This document shows, in pieces, positions 7,187 to 16,498 of a stretch of 64,000 nucleotides of DNA. How positions within the stretch are numbered: position 1 is the first letter of the stretch; every line of letters begins with the position of its first letter. Source of the stretch: Campylobacterota bacterium (GTDB taxonomy: Bacteria > Campylobacterota > Campylobacteria > Campylobacterales > Sulfurimonadaceae); NCBI GenBank assembly GCA_040752835.1, contig JBFMGG010000005.1:1-64000 (forward strand), written 5' to 3'. The notes under the pieces were generated by a model. It saw only the letters and a program-made list of their open reading frames with translations, was not told the origin of the DNA and ran no database searches. The position numbers were made by a program, and so were the translations under genes.

Positions 7187-10099
7187 ATGACAAAAGTAAT
7201 GAATAATAACCGCCGCGACTTCCTGAAAGTATCGGGAATGACGGCTGCGTTGGTGGCTTCTCAGGGTTCACTTTTTGCAAAAACGAACGTTGTTTCGGTA
7301 GAAAACGGCAAAAACAACTATCCGAACACCAGCTACACCGAAGAGATGTACCGCAACGAATTTTCGTTCGTATACGGTAAAAAAGAAGAGCACGGTTTCG
7401 CATACCACTGCGTCAACTGTCAGGGTAACTGTGCGTGGGAAGTATGGTCGAACAACGGTGTCGTCACCCGTGAAAACCAGTCAGCGCGCTATCCGGTCAT
7501 CAATGCCAAAATCCCCGACTTCAACCCACGCGGATGTAACAAAGGGGTTCAGCACTCACAGGTAATGTATCAGAAAGACCGTATCCTCTACCCGATGAAA
7601 CGGGTCGGCGAACGCGGCGAAGGCAAATGGAAACGGATCAGCTGGGATGAGGCGGCCGAAGAGGTGTGCCAGCAGATTTTCAACTGTCTGACCGATCCGG
7701 AACGCGGACCGGACAAGCTGATGGTTCACGCCGGTACGGGTCTTCTGACCGAAGGGCGCCGCGGTGCTCCACTTCGCTTTTCGACGCAGCTGGGTGCGAT
7801 CCGTATTTACCCGTCTTCTTACCTCGGGGATATGTTCTCGGGTGCGGCGATCGCGTACGGCGAAGGTAACCTCGGTTGTACATGGGACTTCATGTACACC
7901 GTAGATACCGCCGTAATGTGGGGCGGTAACCCGTCCGTTTCACGTATTCCGGATGCCCACTTCGTATGGGAAGGAAAATACAACGGAGCGAAAATCATCA
8001 CGATTACTCCGGAGTTCAACGCGACGGCAAAATCATCCGACCTGTGGATCCCGATCAAAGCCGGATCCGACAACATCCTCGCGATGAGCGTCATCAACGT
8101 CATCCTGAACGAAAAACTCTACAAACCCGAGTTTATGAAGTCGTTTACCGACCTTCCGTTCCTTGTCGACGTCGAAACGCAAAAATTCCTCCGCCGCTCC
8201 GACATGGAACACGCTTCGAACGATGAAGACCATCACAAATACATGGAAGAGTTCTACTGCTGGAACACGGCGAAAAACGGTATCGCCCTGATGCCGGGTA
8301 CCGAAGGCTCTGCCATCAAATCGCTCCGCCTGGACGAGCAGGGTATCGTGCCTGCGCTCGAGGGAACATGGACGATCAAAGACATGCACGGACACACGCG
8401 CAAAGTGACGACGGTTTTCGAAATGTTGAAAAAATCGGCGGCAAAATTCGCTCCGGAAGCCACCAAAGAGATCACCGGGGTTCACCCGGATACCGTTCGC
8501 CAGCTGGCACGCGACATCGCGATCCCCAAAGTGGTCGAGATTACGACCGGATTCTCGTTGAACAAATACTTCAACGGCGTAATGACGATCTGGAACATCG
8601 CGTCGATCTGCGGTCTGACCGGACGGATGGGGCCTTATGGCGGTATCAATACCGAGAATGAGTTTACCCTGTCGGGCCTTGGAGCGCTTTCGGGCTTCAG
8701 CGGGAAATACAACCCGCGTTTCGGTTCGGGCTTCGTCGGCGAATTCGTATTCGGTGACGGACTTGAAACGTTCGACAAATACTTCAGTGACGAAGACGTC
8801 AAACGTGCCCAAAACGGCATGAGCAAAAAAGAGTACATGGCCGTATTGTCTGAATTGCTCAAAGACGGTGAAAACGACAAGAAAAACCAGGCTTCCAAAC
8901 ACGGCAACGTGGTGAAGCCTTGGTGGCAGCCTGACTGTGCACTGATCGTGGCCGACTCGAAATTCCGCCGTAACAAAGGCAGCGACTACCGTAAAGCGTT
9001 CCTGAACAAAACGAAGTTCTACGCTTACGTCGATTATCGCATGTCCGAAGCGGCGCAGTTCGCGGATATTCTGCTTCCGGCGAAATCGCACTATGAGGTG
9101 TATGACCTCCGTACGTCTCCGGGTTACCACCGTTTCACCAACCTGGCCCAGCCGGTTGCGAACATCAAAAACATCGGTGAAGCGATGGATGAGTGGTCAA
9201 TGTTTACGTTCCTCGCGAAAAAACTCGAAGAACTGGCTAACCGCCCTGAAAACGTCTCTAAAGCGAAAGTCAAAGACCATCCGAAGTTTGCGAAACCCGG
9301 TTTCCACGATCTGACGATTTTCCACAAAGAGTTCACCAACACGGACGCCGAGTCCGAAGGTGCGGGTGAAGTCTATCTCGGAACCGACAAAATGGCGGTT
9401 CAGGCGGCACTGGAAAAATGTGAACAGTACGAGCCGTGGACAATGGAGAAAATGTACAAAGTGGGCGGATTCTTGCTGATCAACGAAAAAGCGGCAAAAT
9501 CTTCACCGTTGTACTCTGACCGTCCGTTCAACTCGAATGAGGACCACCTCTACAAATTCGAGCGCCTCGAGACGGTTTCGGGACGTCAGACGTTCTACGT
9601 CGACCATGAGCTGTTCATCAAAATGGGTGCGGCGACCAACACCGGTATGGAAGGGATCCGTCCTCAGTCCAAAGACTATCCGTACGTGTTCATGACGCCG
9701 CACGCGCGCTGGTCGATCCACTCGAACTATAAAACTTCCCGTACGCTTCTGCGCCTCCAGCGCGGTGTTCCTGCGATCCAGGTCAACCGTGTCGTCGCAA
9801 AAGCCAAAGGAATTGAAGACGGCGATACCATCCGCATCTACAACGCCCTGGGCGAATTCTATGCGATGGCGAAACTCTCTTCTTCCGCACCGGCGGACGG
9901 ATTGGTTCTTGAACACGGATGGGAACCGTACATGTATCTGAAAAACAAAGGGCACAACGAGGTCGTTCCGACGGCGTTGAACCTGCTCGAAATGGCTGAC
10001 GGTTGGGGGCACCTGAAATTCGGTGGTCTCTGGGACGGTAACCAGTACGCATACGACGGGGCCGTGAACTTCGAAAAAGCTAAAGACGTACAGTATTAA
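7187..10099 (+). CDS. Tat-exported type II DMSO-reductase-family molybdo-enzyme, catalytic subunit
   Basis: 970 residues. The N-terminus carries a twin-arginine signal (NNRRDFLKVSGMTAAL), so the folded enzyme goes to the periplasm. The FS0 motif is HCVNCQGNCAWEV with a later Cys in NPRGCNKG: the His-Cys-Cys-Cys pattern of the NarG/EbdA/DdhA/SerA/PcrA (type II) clade. The usual Mo-ligand Asp is probably D in SSYLGDMFSGAA. The C-terminal dinucleotide-binding domain is present (MTPHARWSIHSNYKTS). Members reduce nitrate, selenate or (per)chlorate, or oxidise nitrite, ethylbenzene or dimethylsulfide; sequence alone does not set the substrate. AAGG precedes ATG 7187. Confidence 0.85.
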   Translation: MTKVMNNNRRDFLKVSGMTAALVASQGSLFAKTNVVSVENGKNNYPNTSYTEEMYRNEFSFVYGKKEEHGFAYHCVNCQGNCAWEVWSNNGVVTRENQSARYPVINAKIPDFNPRGCNKGVQHSQVMYQKDRILYPMKRVGERGEGKWKRISWDEAAEEVCQQIFNCLTDPERGPDKLMVHAGTGLLTEGRRGAPLRFSTQLGAIRIYPSSYLGDMFSGAAIAYGEGNLGCTWDFMYTVDTAVMWGGNPSVSRIPDAHFVWEGKYNGAKIITITPEFNATAKSSDLWIPIKAGSDNILAMSVINVILNEKLYKPEFMKSFTDLPFLVDVETQKFLRRSDMEHASNDEDHHKYMEEFYCWNTAKNGIALMPGTEGSAIKSLRLDEQGIVPALEGTWTIKDMHGHTRKVTTVFEMLKKSAAKFAPEATKEITGVHPDTVRQLARDIAIPKVVEITTGFSLNKYFNGVMTIWNIASICGLTGRMGPYGGINTENEFTLSGLGALSGFSGKYNPRFGSGFVGEFVFGDGLETFDKYFSDEDVKRAQNGMSKKEYMAVLSELLKDGENDKKNQASKHGNVVKPWWQPDCALIVADSKFRRNKGSDYRKAFLNKTKFYAYVDYRMSEAAQFADILLPAKSHYEVYDLRTSPGYHRFTNLAQPVANIKNIGEAMDEWSMFTFLAKKLEELANRPENVSKAKVKDHPKFAKPGFHDLTIFHKEFTNTDAESEGAGEVYLGTDKMAVQAALEKCEQYEPWTMEKMYKVGGFLLINEKAAKSSPLYSDRPFNSNEDHLYKFERLETVSGRQTFYVDHELFIKMGAATNTGMEGIRPQSKDYPYVFMTPHARWSIHSNYKTSRTLLRLQRGVPAIQVNRVVAKAKGIEDGDTIRIYNALGEFYAMAKLSSSAPADGLVLEHGWEPYMYLKNKGHNEVVPTALNLLEMADGWGHLKFGGLWDGNQYAYDGAVNFEKAKDVQY

Positions 10100-10108
10100 G
10101 GGGTAGTA

Positions 10109-11242
10109 ATGTCTAAAAGACAATTAGCAATGGTAATGGACCTGAACAAATGTATCGGGTGCCAGACATGTACCGTAGCATGTAAAACGCAATGGACGAA
10201 CCGTAACGGTCGTGAATATATGTATTGGAATAACGTCGAAACCTATCCGGGTACGGGTTATCCCAAAAACTGGATGGAGCTGGGCGGCGGATTCGACGCG
10301 GCCGGCGACCTCCAGCCGGGTGTCATCCCCAACCTCGAAGCCGATTACGGGGTACCCTGGGATTACAACTACGAATCGTTGATGGGCGGCCAGGCCGACA
10401 GCCATACGTTCCACCCGCACGTTTCTCCGACATGGGGACCGAACTGGGATGAGGACGAAGGTGCCGGGATGTTCCCGCAGGACAACTATTTCTTCTACCT
10501 GCCCCGTATCTGTAACCACTGTACGAATCCGGGCTGTTTGAGCGCATGTCCGCGTGACGCGATCTTCAAACGTGAAGAAGACGGTGTTGTTCTCGTCGAC
10601 CTCGACCGCTGTCAGGGTTACCGCTACTGTATCGCGGGATGTCCTTACAAAAAGATCTATTTCAACCCGAAAATCTCTAAATCTGAGAAATGTATTCTCT
10701 GTTTCCCACGTGTCGAGCAGGGTCTGCCGCCGGCGTGTGCGCAGCAGTGTGTCGGACGTATCCGTTTCGTCGGATTCCTGGATGATGAAGAGTCTCAGGT
10801 TTACAAACTGGTCCACAAGTACAAAGTAGCGCTCGGACTGCGCAGTGATTACGGTACACAGCCGAACGTCTACTACATCCCTCCGACCGAATCTCCGGCG
10901 AAATTCGATGCGGAAGGTAAAATCATCGAAGGTTCTACGCGTCTTCCGATCGAAGAACTTGAAAAACTGTTCGGACCGGAAGTACACGGCGCGATCAAAA
11001 CGTTGAAGGCAGAGATGCAAAAACGCAAAGAGACGGGTGTAAGCGAACTGATGGATCTGTTGATCGCGTATCAGCATTCGGATATGTTCCGCCTCGACAA
11101 CAACTACTACCAGCAGGTTGCCAAAGAGAACAAACGCAATCCTCTGGCACCGGTAGATACCCGCTACATCGCAGGTAAATTTACAACCAAAGGGCACACG
11201 CAGACTCTGTTCGGCGGTCACACTGCAGGAGGACACCACTAA
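10109..11242 (+). CDS. iron-sulfur beta subunit of the type II molybdo-enzyme
   Basis: 377 residues without a signal peptide, as expected for a beta subunit exported with alpha by Tat. Cys clusters in order: CIGCQTCTVACK, CNHCTNPGCLSACP, CQGYRYCIAGCPYKK, CILCFPRVEQG plus PACAQQC. The third lacks one Cys (Tyr instead), which in this family means a [3Fe-4S] cluster; the other three would be [4Fe-4S]. The EYMYWNNVET and GYPKNW stretches are typical of EbdB/DdhB/SerB. AAGGGG precedes ATG; the stop overlaps the gamma start (TAATG). It wires the catalytic subunit to the heme subunit. Confidence 0.87.
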   Translation: MSKRQLAMVMDLNKCIGCQTCTVACKTQWTNRNGREYMYWNNVETYPGTGYPKNWMELGGGFDAAGDLQPGVIPNLEADYGVPWDYNYESLMGGQADSHTFHPHVSPTWGPNWDEDEGAGMFPQDNYFFYLPRICNHCTNPGCLSACPRDAIFKREEDGVVLVDLDRCQGYRYCIAGCPYKKIYFNPKISKSEKCILCFPRVEQGLPPACAQQCVGRIRFVGFLDDEESQVYKLVHKYKVALGLRSDYGTQPNVYYIPPTESPAKFDAEGKIIEGSTRLPIEELEKLFGPEVHGAIKTLKAEMQKRKETGVSELMDLLIAYQHSDMFRLDNNYYQQVAKENKRNPLAPVDTRYIAGKFTTKGHTQTLFGGHTAGGHH

Positions 11243-12429
11243 TGAAAAAGCTTCTTACATCTATCCTCGCATTGGGTGTGTGCGCCTCTGCGGCGCTTGC
11301 CGCCGAGCCGCTGATCACTGCGGCCAAGGTTGCGAACGTAAACGACGCGACCGTATGGGAAAAAGCGAAATTTGAAACGGTCACCCTCTACCCACAGACG
11401 GCGATCGAGTTTAACGACAAAAAAGCCAACGAACTGACGGCCAAAGCGAAAGCGAAAAAAGCCCAGGTTGCCGCGGTTCATGACGGTAAAAATATCGCGT
11501 TGATGGTCAAATGGGCCGACAAAACGAAAGATGTGCAGGGGATCAAATGCAGCGACACCTACAGTGACGGGTTCGCGGTACAGTTTGCTGCCGCCACGAA
11601 AAAACCCCAGCCGCTTCCTTACATCGGGATGGGTTCAGAAGGGCGTCCGGTTATCGTGCACCTCCAAAAAGCGACCGCTAAAGTCTATGAGCCCAACGGG
11701 AACAAAGACGTAGGGATGCAAATCAACCGTCAGCAAACGGGTGTATTCGGCAAAGAGCTTGCCGACTTCGACGCCAAAGTGGCTGCGCTGGCCAACACCG
11801 ATTTCGAGCGCGTTTTCGTTGCCGAAGGGTTCCGTTCTCTGACCGAAATCAAAGACAAATCGGTTCAGTCGAGTGCGGCGATGACGTACGTACCGGGCGG
11901 ATGGAACGGATCTTTGGTCCGTCCTTTGAAAGACCAGTATGTCAATCTGAACGGCACAGTTCCCGTATCAATTGCCGTCTGGGACGGTACGAACATGGGG
12001 CGTAACGGTCTGAAAAACCTCAGTTCATGGGTTGCGATCAACCTCGAAGGGCAAAAACCCAACGCGGCGATGGTAGCGGAACTGACCACCGACGCCAAAG
12101 GGGATGCGGCCAAAGGTAAAGAAGCGGCGATGACGAACGGTTGTAACGGATGTCACCAGCTTGAAGCGACCGATGCGAAATCGTTCATGGGGCCTGCGCT
12201 GCACAATGCCGGCGGGTATTCGACGGCAGCGTATCTGCGCGAGTCAATCTTAAAACCGTCTGCGGTTGTCGTACCAGGTTACAATCGTAATGCACACGCC
12301 AACACACCTTGGTACAATATTGAAAAAGGGAAACGCGTTTCAACGATGACCGACTTCAGTTTCTTGGATAAAGAGACCGTTGACAATATCGTCGCGTATC
12401 TCAAAACTCTCAAAGCGGAGGCAGAATAA
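11242..12429 (+). CDS. gamma subunit: ethylbenzene-dehydrogenase-type heme-b domain fused to cytochrome c
   Basis: 395 residues with a signal peptide (ASAALAAEP). Residues ~20-270 resemble the periplasmic heme-b gamma subunit of type II enzymes (EbdC/DdhC/SerC), with a WADKTKDVQG ... YSDGFAVQF stretch. From ~residue 280 a class-I-like cytochrome c domain follows with heme motif CNGCH. Gamma subunits of the dehydrogenase type usually end after the heme-b domain, so the fused heme c gives a direct exit to soluble cytochromes and favours an oxidising role (inference). TAATG couplings join it to both neighbours. Confidence 0.8.
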   Translation: MKKLLTSILALGVCASAALAAEPLITAAKVANVNDATVWEKAKFETVTLYPQTAIEFNDKKANELTAKAKAKKAQVAAVHDGKNIALMVKWADKTKDVQGIKCSDTYSDGFAVQFAAATKKPQPLPYIGMGSEGRPVIVHLQKATAKVYEPNGNKDVGMQINRQQTGVFGKELADFDAKVAALANTDFERVFVAEGFRSLTEIKDKSVQSSAAMTYVPGGWNGSLVRPLKDQYVNLNGTVPVSIAVWDGTNMGRNGLKNLSSWVAINLEGQKPNAAMVAELTTDAKGDAAKGKEAAMTNGCNGCHQLEATDAKSFMGPALHNAGGYSTAAYLRESILKPSAVVVPGYNRNAHANTPWYNIEKGKRVSTMTDFSFLDKETVDNIVAYLKTLKAEAE

Positions 12430-12827
12430 TGAAAAAAGTTGCAATGCTTTGCGCCGCACTGGTTTTCAGTGCGTTCGCTAACGAGCCAGAAGAGTTCGAA
12501 GGCTTTATGACAACGCCTTCATGCGCAGCCCAGGGTGCGTTCGCGGACTGTTATCTCGAAACGTACGCGTGCGGATCTGACGGATGTTTCAAAAAAATCA
12601 ATCCGGGCGAAACGACCAATGCGCCGATCGCTCTGTTCGTTCACGCAACGGGGAAAACCTATACCATCGACACGAGCAAGCTCAAAGCTTCGGAACTCAA
12701 AGAGGGTATGAACAAAAACGGTGTTGTCATCGTCGGCGTTCTCGACGAAGCGACCAACACGATCAAGGCAACGGAGTTCAAAGCGCCTCCTCCGCCGAAA
12801 AAATCGTTCTTCAAGGGATGCCTGTAA
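12429..12827 (+). CDS. small exported cysteine-containing protein in the molybdo-enzyme operon
   Basis: 132 residues with a signal peptide (MKKVAMLCAALVFSAFA). The mature part has cysteines at TPSCAAQ, FADCYLETYACGSDGC and near the C-terminus (FKGCL), enough for two disulfides. A Pro-rich PPPPKK stretch precedes the end. The start overlaps the gamma stop (TAATG). No family recognised; position suggests an accessory or assembly factor for the periplasmic complex. Confidence 0.6.
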   Translation: MKKVAMLCAALVFSAFANEPEEFEGFMTTPSCAAQGAFADCYLETYACGSDGCFKKINPGETTNAPIALFVHATGKTYTIDTSKLKASELKEGMNKNGVVIVGVLDEATNTIKATEFKAPPPPKKSFFKGCL

Positions 12828-12940
12828 TCTCTTGTACCGCCCCGGCTCCGGGGTGGAAATCCTTTGTGTAATCTATTCTTCTTGGCTCTTTGCAAGCCAT
12901 CGTATGAGACAATCCGCTATCTTTTTTAGGAATATGTTTG

Positions 12941-13510
12941 ATGAACAACGAATACCGCCTTTACATTTATGCTTTTTTATCGCGCGTGATGAGCGATATT
13001 CCCGACCGTCGTTTTATCCATGATCTCAAAAACAACGACCCGCTTTTGGAGATTATCGGTGAAGAGACAAAAGAATGGGTGCAGTCGAATGACGGGGAAA
13101 CGCTTTATGAGGCGATGAACATCGACTATACCTCGATGTTCATCCTCAATACCCAGCCCGTCGAATCGTTTGTCCTGGATGCGAAAAACGAGACCCTTGT
13201 AGGGCTTCAGAACCCCGTTATGGCGTTTTATTTTACCCACGGGTTCGAGGTAAACATGGACCAGACGCAGATCATGGCCCCCGATCACCTCTCGATTGAA
13301 TTCGCTTTTATGCAGACGCTGGTTTACCGCGATGAGAAAGCGCCCCAGCTCGAGTTCCTCGAGCAGCACCTTTTCCCGTGGGTCGTCCCGTACATGATGG
13401 GGATGAAGAATATGGCCGACACCCCGTTTTACCGCGACATCTGCGACTTTGTCGTTGAGTTTTTAAGTGCCGATTACGAGTACCTTAGCGGAGGCGGAGC
13501 GAATGGCTAA
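12941..13510 (+). CDS. TorD/DmsD-type molybdo-enzyme chaperone
   Basis: 189-residue all-helical cytosolic protein. Its length, the YAFLSRVMSDIPD start, the DHLSIEFAFM motif and the acidic C-terminal half fit the TorD/DmsD/NarJ-like chaperones, which bind the Tat signal of the catalytic subunit and hold it until cofactor insertion. The TTG at 12938 is skipped for ATG 12941, which has AGGA 9 nt upstream. A 113-nt gap with a CCCCG/CGGGG hairpin (near 12840-12853) separates it from the structural genes. Confidence 0.78.
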   Translation: MNNEYRLYIYAFLSRVMSDIPDRRFIHDLKNNDPLLEIIGEETKEWVQSNDGETLYEAMNIDYTSMFILNTQPVESFVLDAKNETLVGLQNPVMAFYFTHGFEVNMDQTQIMAPDHLSIEFAFMQTLVYRDEKAPQLEFLEQHLFPWVVPYMMGMKNMADTPFYRDICDFVVEFLSADYEYLSGGGANG

Positions 13511-14588
13511 CATCAATTTCATTCAAAAAAGCAACCTCTTCAGCTACACGGGAACGCGCTGCCTGCGCAACGAGTATTACCACAACGACTGCCGGATCTG
13601 CATCGATTTGTGCCCGAAAGGGGCGTTCAACATAGTTCGCAACAAGCTGACCCTTTTTGAAAGCGAATGTGTCGGCTGTGCCGGATGTATCGGCAGCTGT
13701 CCTACCGAAGCACTGGAAATCGAGAGTTTCGATCCCAACGGATTTGCGGCCGGATTCAAAAACCGGGAAGAGAATCTTGTTTCATGCAAATCCTCGACAC
13801 CGTGTCTGGGGGTTTTCGACAGCGAACACTACCTGGTGATGGCGCTGCGGGGTGGCAAAAGCGCTTCGTGCGATCTGAGTCACTGCGCGACGTGCCCGTT
13901 GAACGAAAACGGGAAACTCGAAGCAACGATCCGGCAAAAGATTGACGATGCGAACCATTTTCTCGAGACGATCGCGCATGAACGGCGGATCGAGATCATC
14001 GAGGTCAACGAAGAACACAATGAGCGCCGCGCCCTATTCCGTAAAGGGTTTGAGAAGATCAAAGAGACGGTTGCCGACTCGAGCGAAGCCCACGAAGCGA
14101 TGACGATCGTGCATCACAAGCAGCCGGACATTAAGATGCCTCTGAAGAGGGTACTGCTCAAAAACTCTCTCAAAGAGATCGTCGGCGATCTGGAAAAGAC
14201 CGAATTTGCCGAAACCAGCCCTCTGTTTTTCAACAAACAGATCGATTTCAATGCGTGCACCAACTGTGCCGACTGCATCCAGTTTTGCCCGACGGACGCG
14301 CTCTTTCCGACTTCGGACAAACAGGGGATCTATTTCAGTCAGGGGAAATGCATCGGATGCGGTATTTGCGAGGAGATCTGCAAACCCAAGGCGATTACGA
14401 AAAAAGAGGGATTTGATCTGGTGAGCGTCGCGTATGAACGCGCCGAACAGATGGTCCATTACGAAATGGTGATGTGTCACGAATGCCGGACCCCTTATCC
14501 TTATAAGGGGGGCGACCCGATTTGCGACCGCTGCATCAGCTTTGTGACGAACCATGCCAACATGTTCACCCTTGCCCGGGATATGTAA
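13503..14588 (+). CDS. multi-cluster [4Fe-4S] ferredoxin-type protein with zinc-ribbon-like tail
   Basis: 361 residues, cytosolic. Four ferredoxin-type Cys motifs: CRICIDLCPKG and CVGCAGCIGSCP near the N-terminus, and CTNCADCIQFCP and CIGCGICEEICK at ~245-300. A middle region has more cysteines (CKSSTPC, CDLSHCATCP). The C-terminal CHEC-x13-CDRC looks like a zinc ribbon. ATG 13503 overlaps the TorD-like gene by 8 nt. Similar multi-FeS proteins occur next to periplasmic Mo enzymes as assembly or electron-transfer partners; the role here is not proven. Confidence 0.75.
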   Translation: MANINFIQKSNLFSYTGTRCLRNEYYHNDCRICIDLCPKGAFNIVRNKLTLFESECVGCAGCIGSCPTEALEIESFDPNGFAAGFKNREENLVSCKSSTPCLGVFDSEHYLVMALRGGKSASCDLSHCATCPLNENGKLEATIRQKIDDANHFLETIAHERRIEIIEVNEEHNERRALFRKGFEKIKETVADSSEAHEAMTIVHHKQPDIKMPLKRVLLKNSLKEIVGDLEKTEFAETSPLFFNKQIDFNACTNCADCIQFCPTDALFPTSDKQGIYFSQGKCIGCGICEEICKPKAITKKEGFDLVSVAYERAEQMVHYEMVMCHECRTPYPYKGGDPICDRCISFVTNHANMFTLARDM

Positions 14589-14643
14589 GGCATCGTTTCT
14601 TGTGAATCCCTTTCGTGCGCCGCGCGCGCTTTAGCGCAGGCGG

Positions 14644-15693
14644 CTATTTTTTCTCCATAACGTCTTTGGCCCCTTTGATCGCCCCTTCCATGGCCGATTT
14701 GGCGACGCTCCAGGCACGCGCTCCCATCGCTTTGGCTTCCTGCGCCGATTTTGACCGCAGCAGTTTGTTTCCCCGCTCCGTAACGCCCCGTTTGATGCGC
14801 GCCAGACGGCTGCGCAACAGTTCGACCGTCTCCTGCGAGAGGCGTTTGAGCTCATCCGAACCGGTCGTGATCTCTTCGTTGAGGCGTTCGAGTTTTTCGA
14901 CGAATGCGGGGCTGTTGTGGCTTTTGAGGCCGTGGAAGATCTGGGAGAAGAGGGTGTCGACGTTGTCGAGTTCGATTTCGATCGTTTTGTACTCGTCGCG
15001 GTAAAGGGCTTTCACCTCTTCGGGGACGTAGAGAAGGTACTGGCGGAATTTTTCGATCGATCGGATCAATGCCGTGTGAATACCCCGCAGAGTGCCGCGC
15101 AGAATCGTATCGGCCTGGTTGGGAGTCGCTTCGGCGACGCTCATCGCGCTTTGGAGGATGCTGGAGAGAATCCGCCGGATCCGGACGGCGTTGAGAACGT
15201 TGGCGTTGAGCGATTCGAAGGTGATCTCTTTGATGATCTCTTCGAGCGTCTCTTCGATGTCGCTCCCTTTTTCGAGCGTCGTGATGACGGCGCTTTCGGT
15301 GATCTCCTCGAGAATTTCGAGCAGGTCGATCGACTGGATTTTTACCTGATGGAGCCGTTCAAGGGTGGCTTCGTCACTGCCGAAATGTTTTTCGAGTGCA
15401 TTGAAAAGGTTGTATTTGAGATGCTGAAGCTCTTCGCTTTTGCGGGCGATCTGGCGTTCGATGCGCTCTTTCTGGGCCAAAAGGTCTTCGAGTTCGTGGT
15501 AAAGCGTCTCGCCCTCCTCTTCGATCATGGCCCCCGTGAGCATTTTCATCTCCTGCAGCGACAGGGCATCGGGCGTGACGGACCATTCGTTGTGCAAGGA
15601 CGCGACGATGGAGGAGACTTTTGATTCGAGGTCGGCCGATTCGAGGGTGCGGTAACGCGTTTTGATATCCCGTTTAAACGTTTCGAGGTTCAT
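14644..15693 (-). CDS. conserved coiled-coil protein, function unknown
   Basis: 349 residues, strongly helical and charged, with long heptad-like stretches (ALEKHFGSDEATLERLHQVK; residues ~60-130 and ~250-310). No signal peptide or membrane segment. The C-terminus is basic and amphipathic (KGAKDVMEKK), possibly membrane- or nucleic-acid-associating. ATG 15693 follows CAGGAG; the longer in-frame extension has no ribosome site. It follows DUF493 and moaC on the same strand. No domain recognised. Confidence 0.6.
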   Translation of the reverse strand: MNLETFKRDIKTRYRTLESADLESKVSSIVASLHNEWSVTPDALSLQEMKMLTGAMIEEEGETLYHELEDLLAQKERIERQIARKSEELQHLKYNLFNALEKHFGSDEATLERLHQVKIQSIDLLEILEEITESAVITTLEKGSDIEETLEEIIKEITFESLNANVLNAVRIRRILSSILQSAMSVAEATPNQADTILRGTLRGIHTALIRSIEKFRQYLLYVPEEVKALYRDEYKTIEIELDNVDTLFSQIFHGLKSHNSPAFVEKLERLNEEITTGSDELKRLSQETVELLRSRLARIKRGVTERGNKLLRSKSAQEAKAMGARAWSVAKSAMEGAIKGAKDVMEKK

Positions 15694-15749
15694 CCTAAAC
15701 TCCTGTCTGTAGATTAAAATCCGATGGCACATGCCTCGCCCAGGCGAGG

Positions 15750-16019
15750 TCAAAGAACCATTTTGATGTGAGGGTGGGCTTTGAGCGTTTCGTAAAAATA
15801 GGTTCTTTCGTCCTCGTTGTGCACGAGCAGTTCGAGATTCATACTGATGTACTTGCCGCCGCGGCTGGTGTTTGAAGGGGTCAGGGAATAGCTGCGCTCC
15901 CCCATGATCTCCAGCGCGGCGATTTCGATTCCGGCCCGTTCGTGCGCAACGATTTTATACAGCCAGTTGCACGGGTATTCGAGCTCAAGCTTTTGGGTTG
16001 ATTCGTTGATAATCACCAC
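15750..16019 (-). CDS. DUF493/YbeD-like small protein
   Basis: 89 residues with the alpha/beta ferredoxin-like pattern of the DUF493 family, including [11 protein letters not shown] near the start and the [15 protein letters not shown] core. In E. coli the homologue YbeD sits beside lipoate genes and is thought to be an ACT-like regulatory fold. Here it overlaps the end of moaC by 35 nt, so it is co-transcribed with molybdopterin synthesis. Confidence 0.75.
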   Translation of the reverse strand: MVIINESTQKLELEYPCNWLYKIVAHERAGIEIAALEIMGERSYSLTPSNTSRGGKYISMNLELLVHNEDERTYFYETLKAHPHIKMVL

Positions 16020-16470
16020 TTTTACCTCCTGATTTGGTTTCGAGTTGAACGGGGCCGATCACCATCCCTTTGTCGATCGCTTTGAGCATATCGTAGATGG
16101 TCAGCAGCCCGATGCTGGTTCCGGTGAGGGCTTCCATCTCTACCCCCGTCTGGCCGCTGAGTTTGGCCGTGACGCTCAGGCGGAATCCCGGAAGGTCGGG
16201 GAGCTCCTCGATATCGCAGTTGACGCCGCTGAGGTTGAGGGGATGACACATCGGGATCAGGTCGGACGTTTTTTTCGTCCCCATGATCGCCGCGATGACC
16301 GCAGTCTGGAGTACCGGCCCTTTTTTGGCCGTCTGGTTGACGACGGCATCGTACGCTTCGCGGCTCATCGTGATCAGGCCGCTGGCTACCGCAACGCGCG
16401 CGGTCGTATTTTTATCCGAAACGTCGACCATTTTGGGACGGTCGCGCTCGTCAAGATGGGTTAGTTGCAT
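15985..16470 (-). CDS. moaC: cyclic pyranopterin monophosphate synthase MoaC
   Basis: 161 residues from ATG 16470 ([18 protein letters not shown]). Family motifs: [35 protein letters not shown] and [19 protein letters not shown]. MoaC makes cyclic pyranopterin monophosphate, the first stable molybdopterin intermediate. AAAGAGA lies just upstream of the start. The product is needed by the periplasmic Mo enzyme at 7187, and mobA lies nearby at 17541. Confidence 0.93.
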   Translation of the reverse strand: MQLTHLDERDRPKMVDVSDKNTTARVAVASGLITMSREAYDAVVNQTAKKGPVLQTAVIAAIMGTKKTSDLIPMCHPLNLSGVNCDIEELPDLPGFRLSVTAKLSGQTGVEMEALTGTSIGLLTIYDMLKAIDKGMVIGPVQLETKSGGKSGDYQRINPKA

Positions 16471-16498
16471 GGTTTCTCTTTGTCGTAGCGTATATCTA

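Noticed and set aside
10124-11239. 371-aa antisense frame opposite the FeS beta subunit
   Set aside because: Composition (Arg/Val/Phe-rich) is typical of an antisense shadow, and the beta subunit on the other strand is unambiguous.
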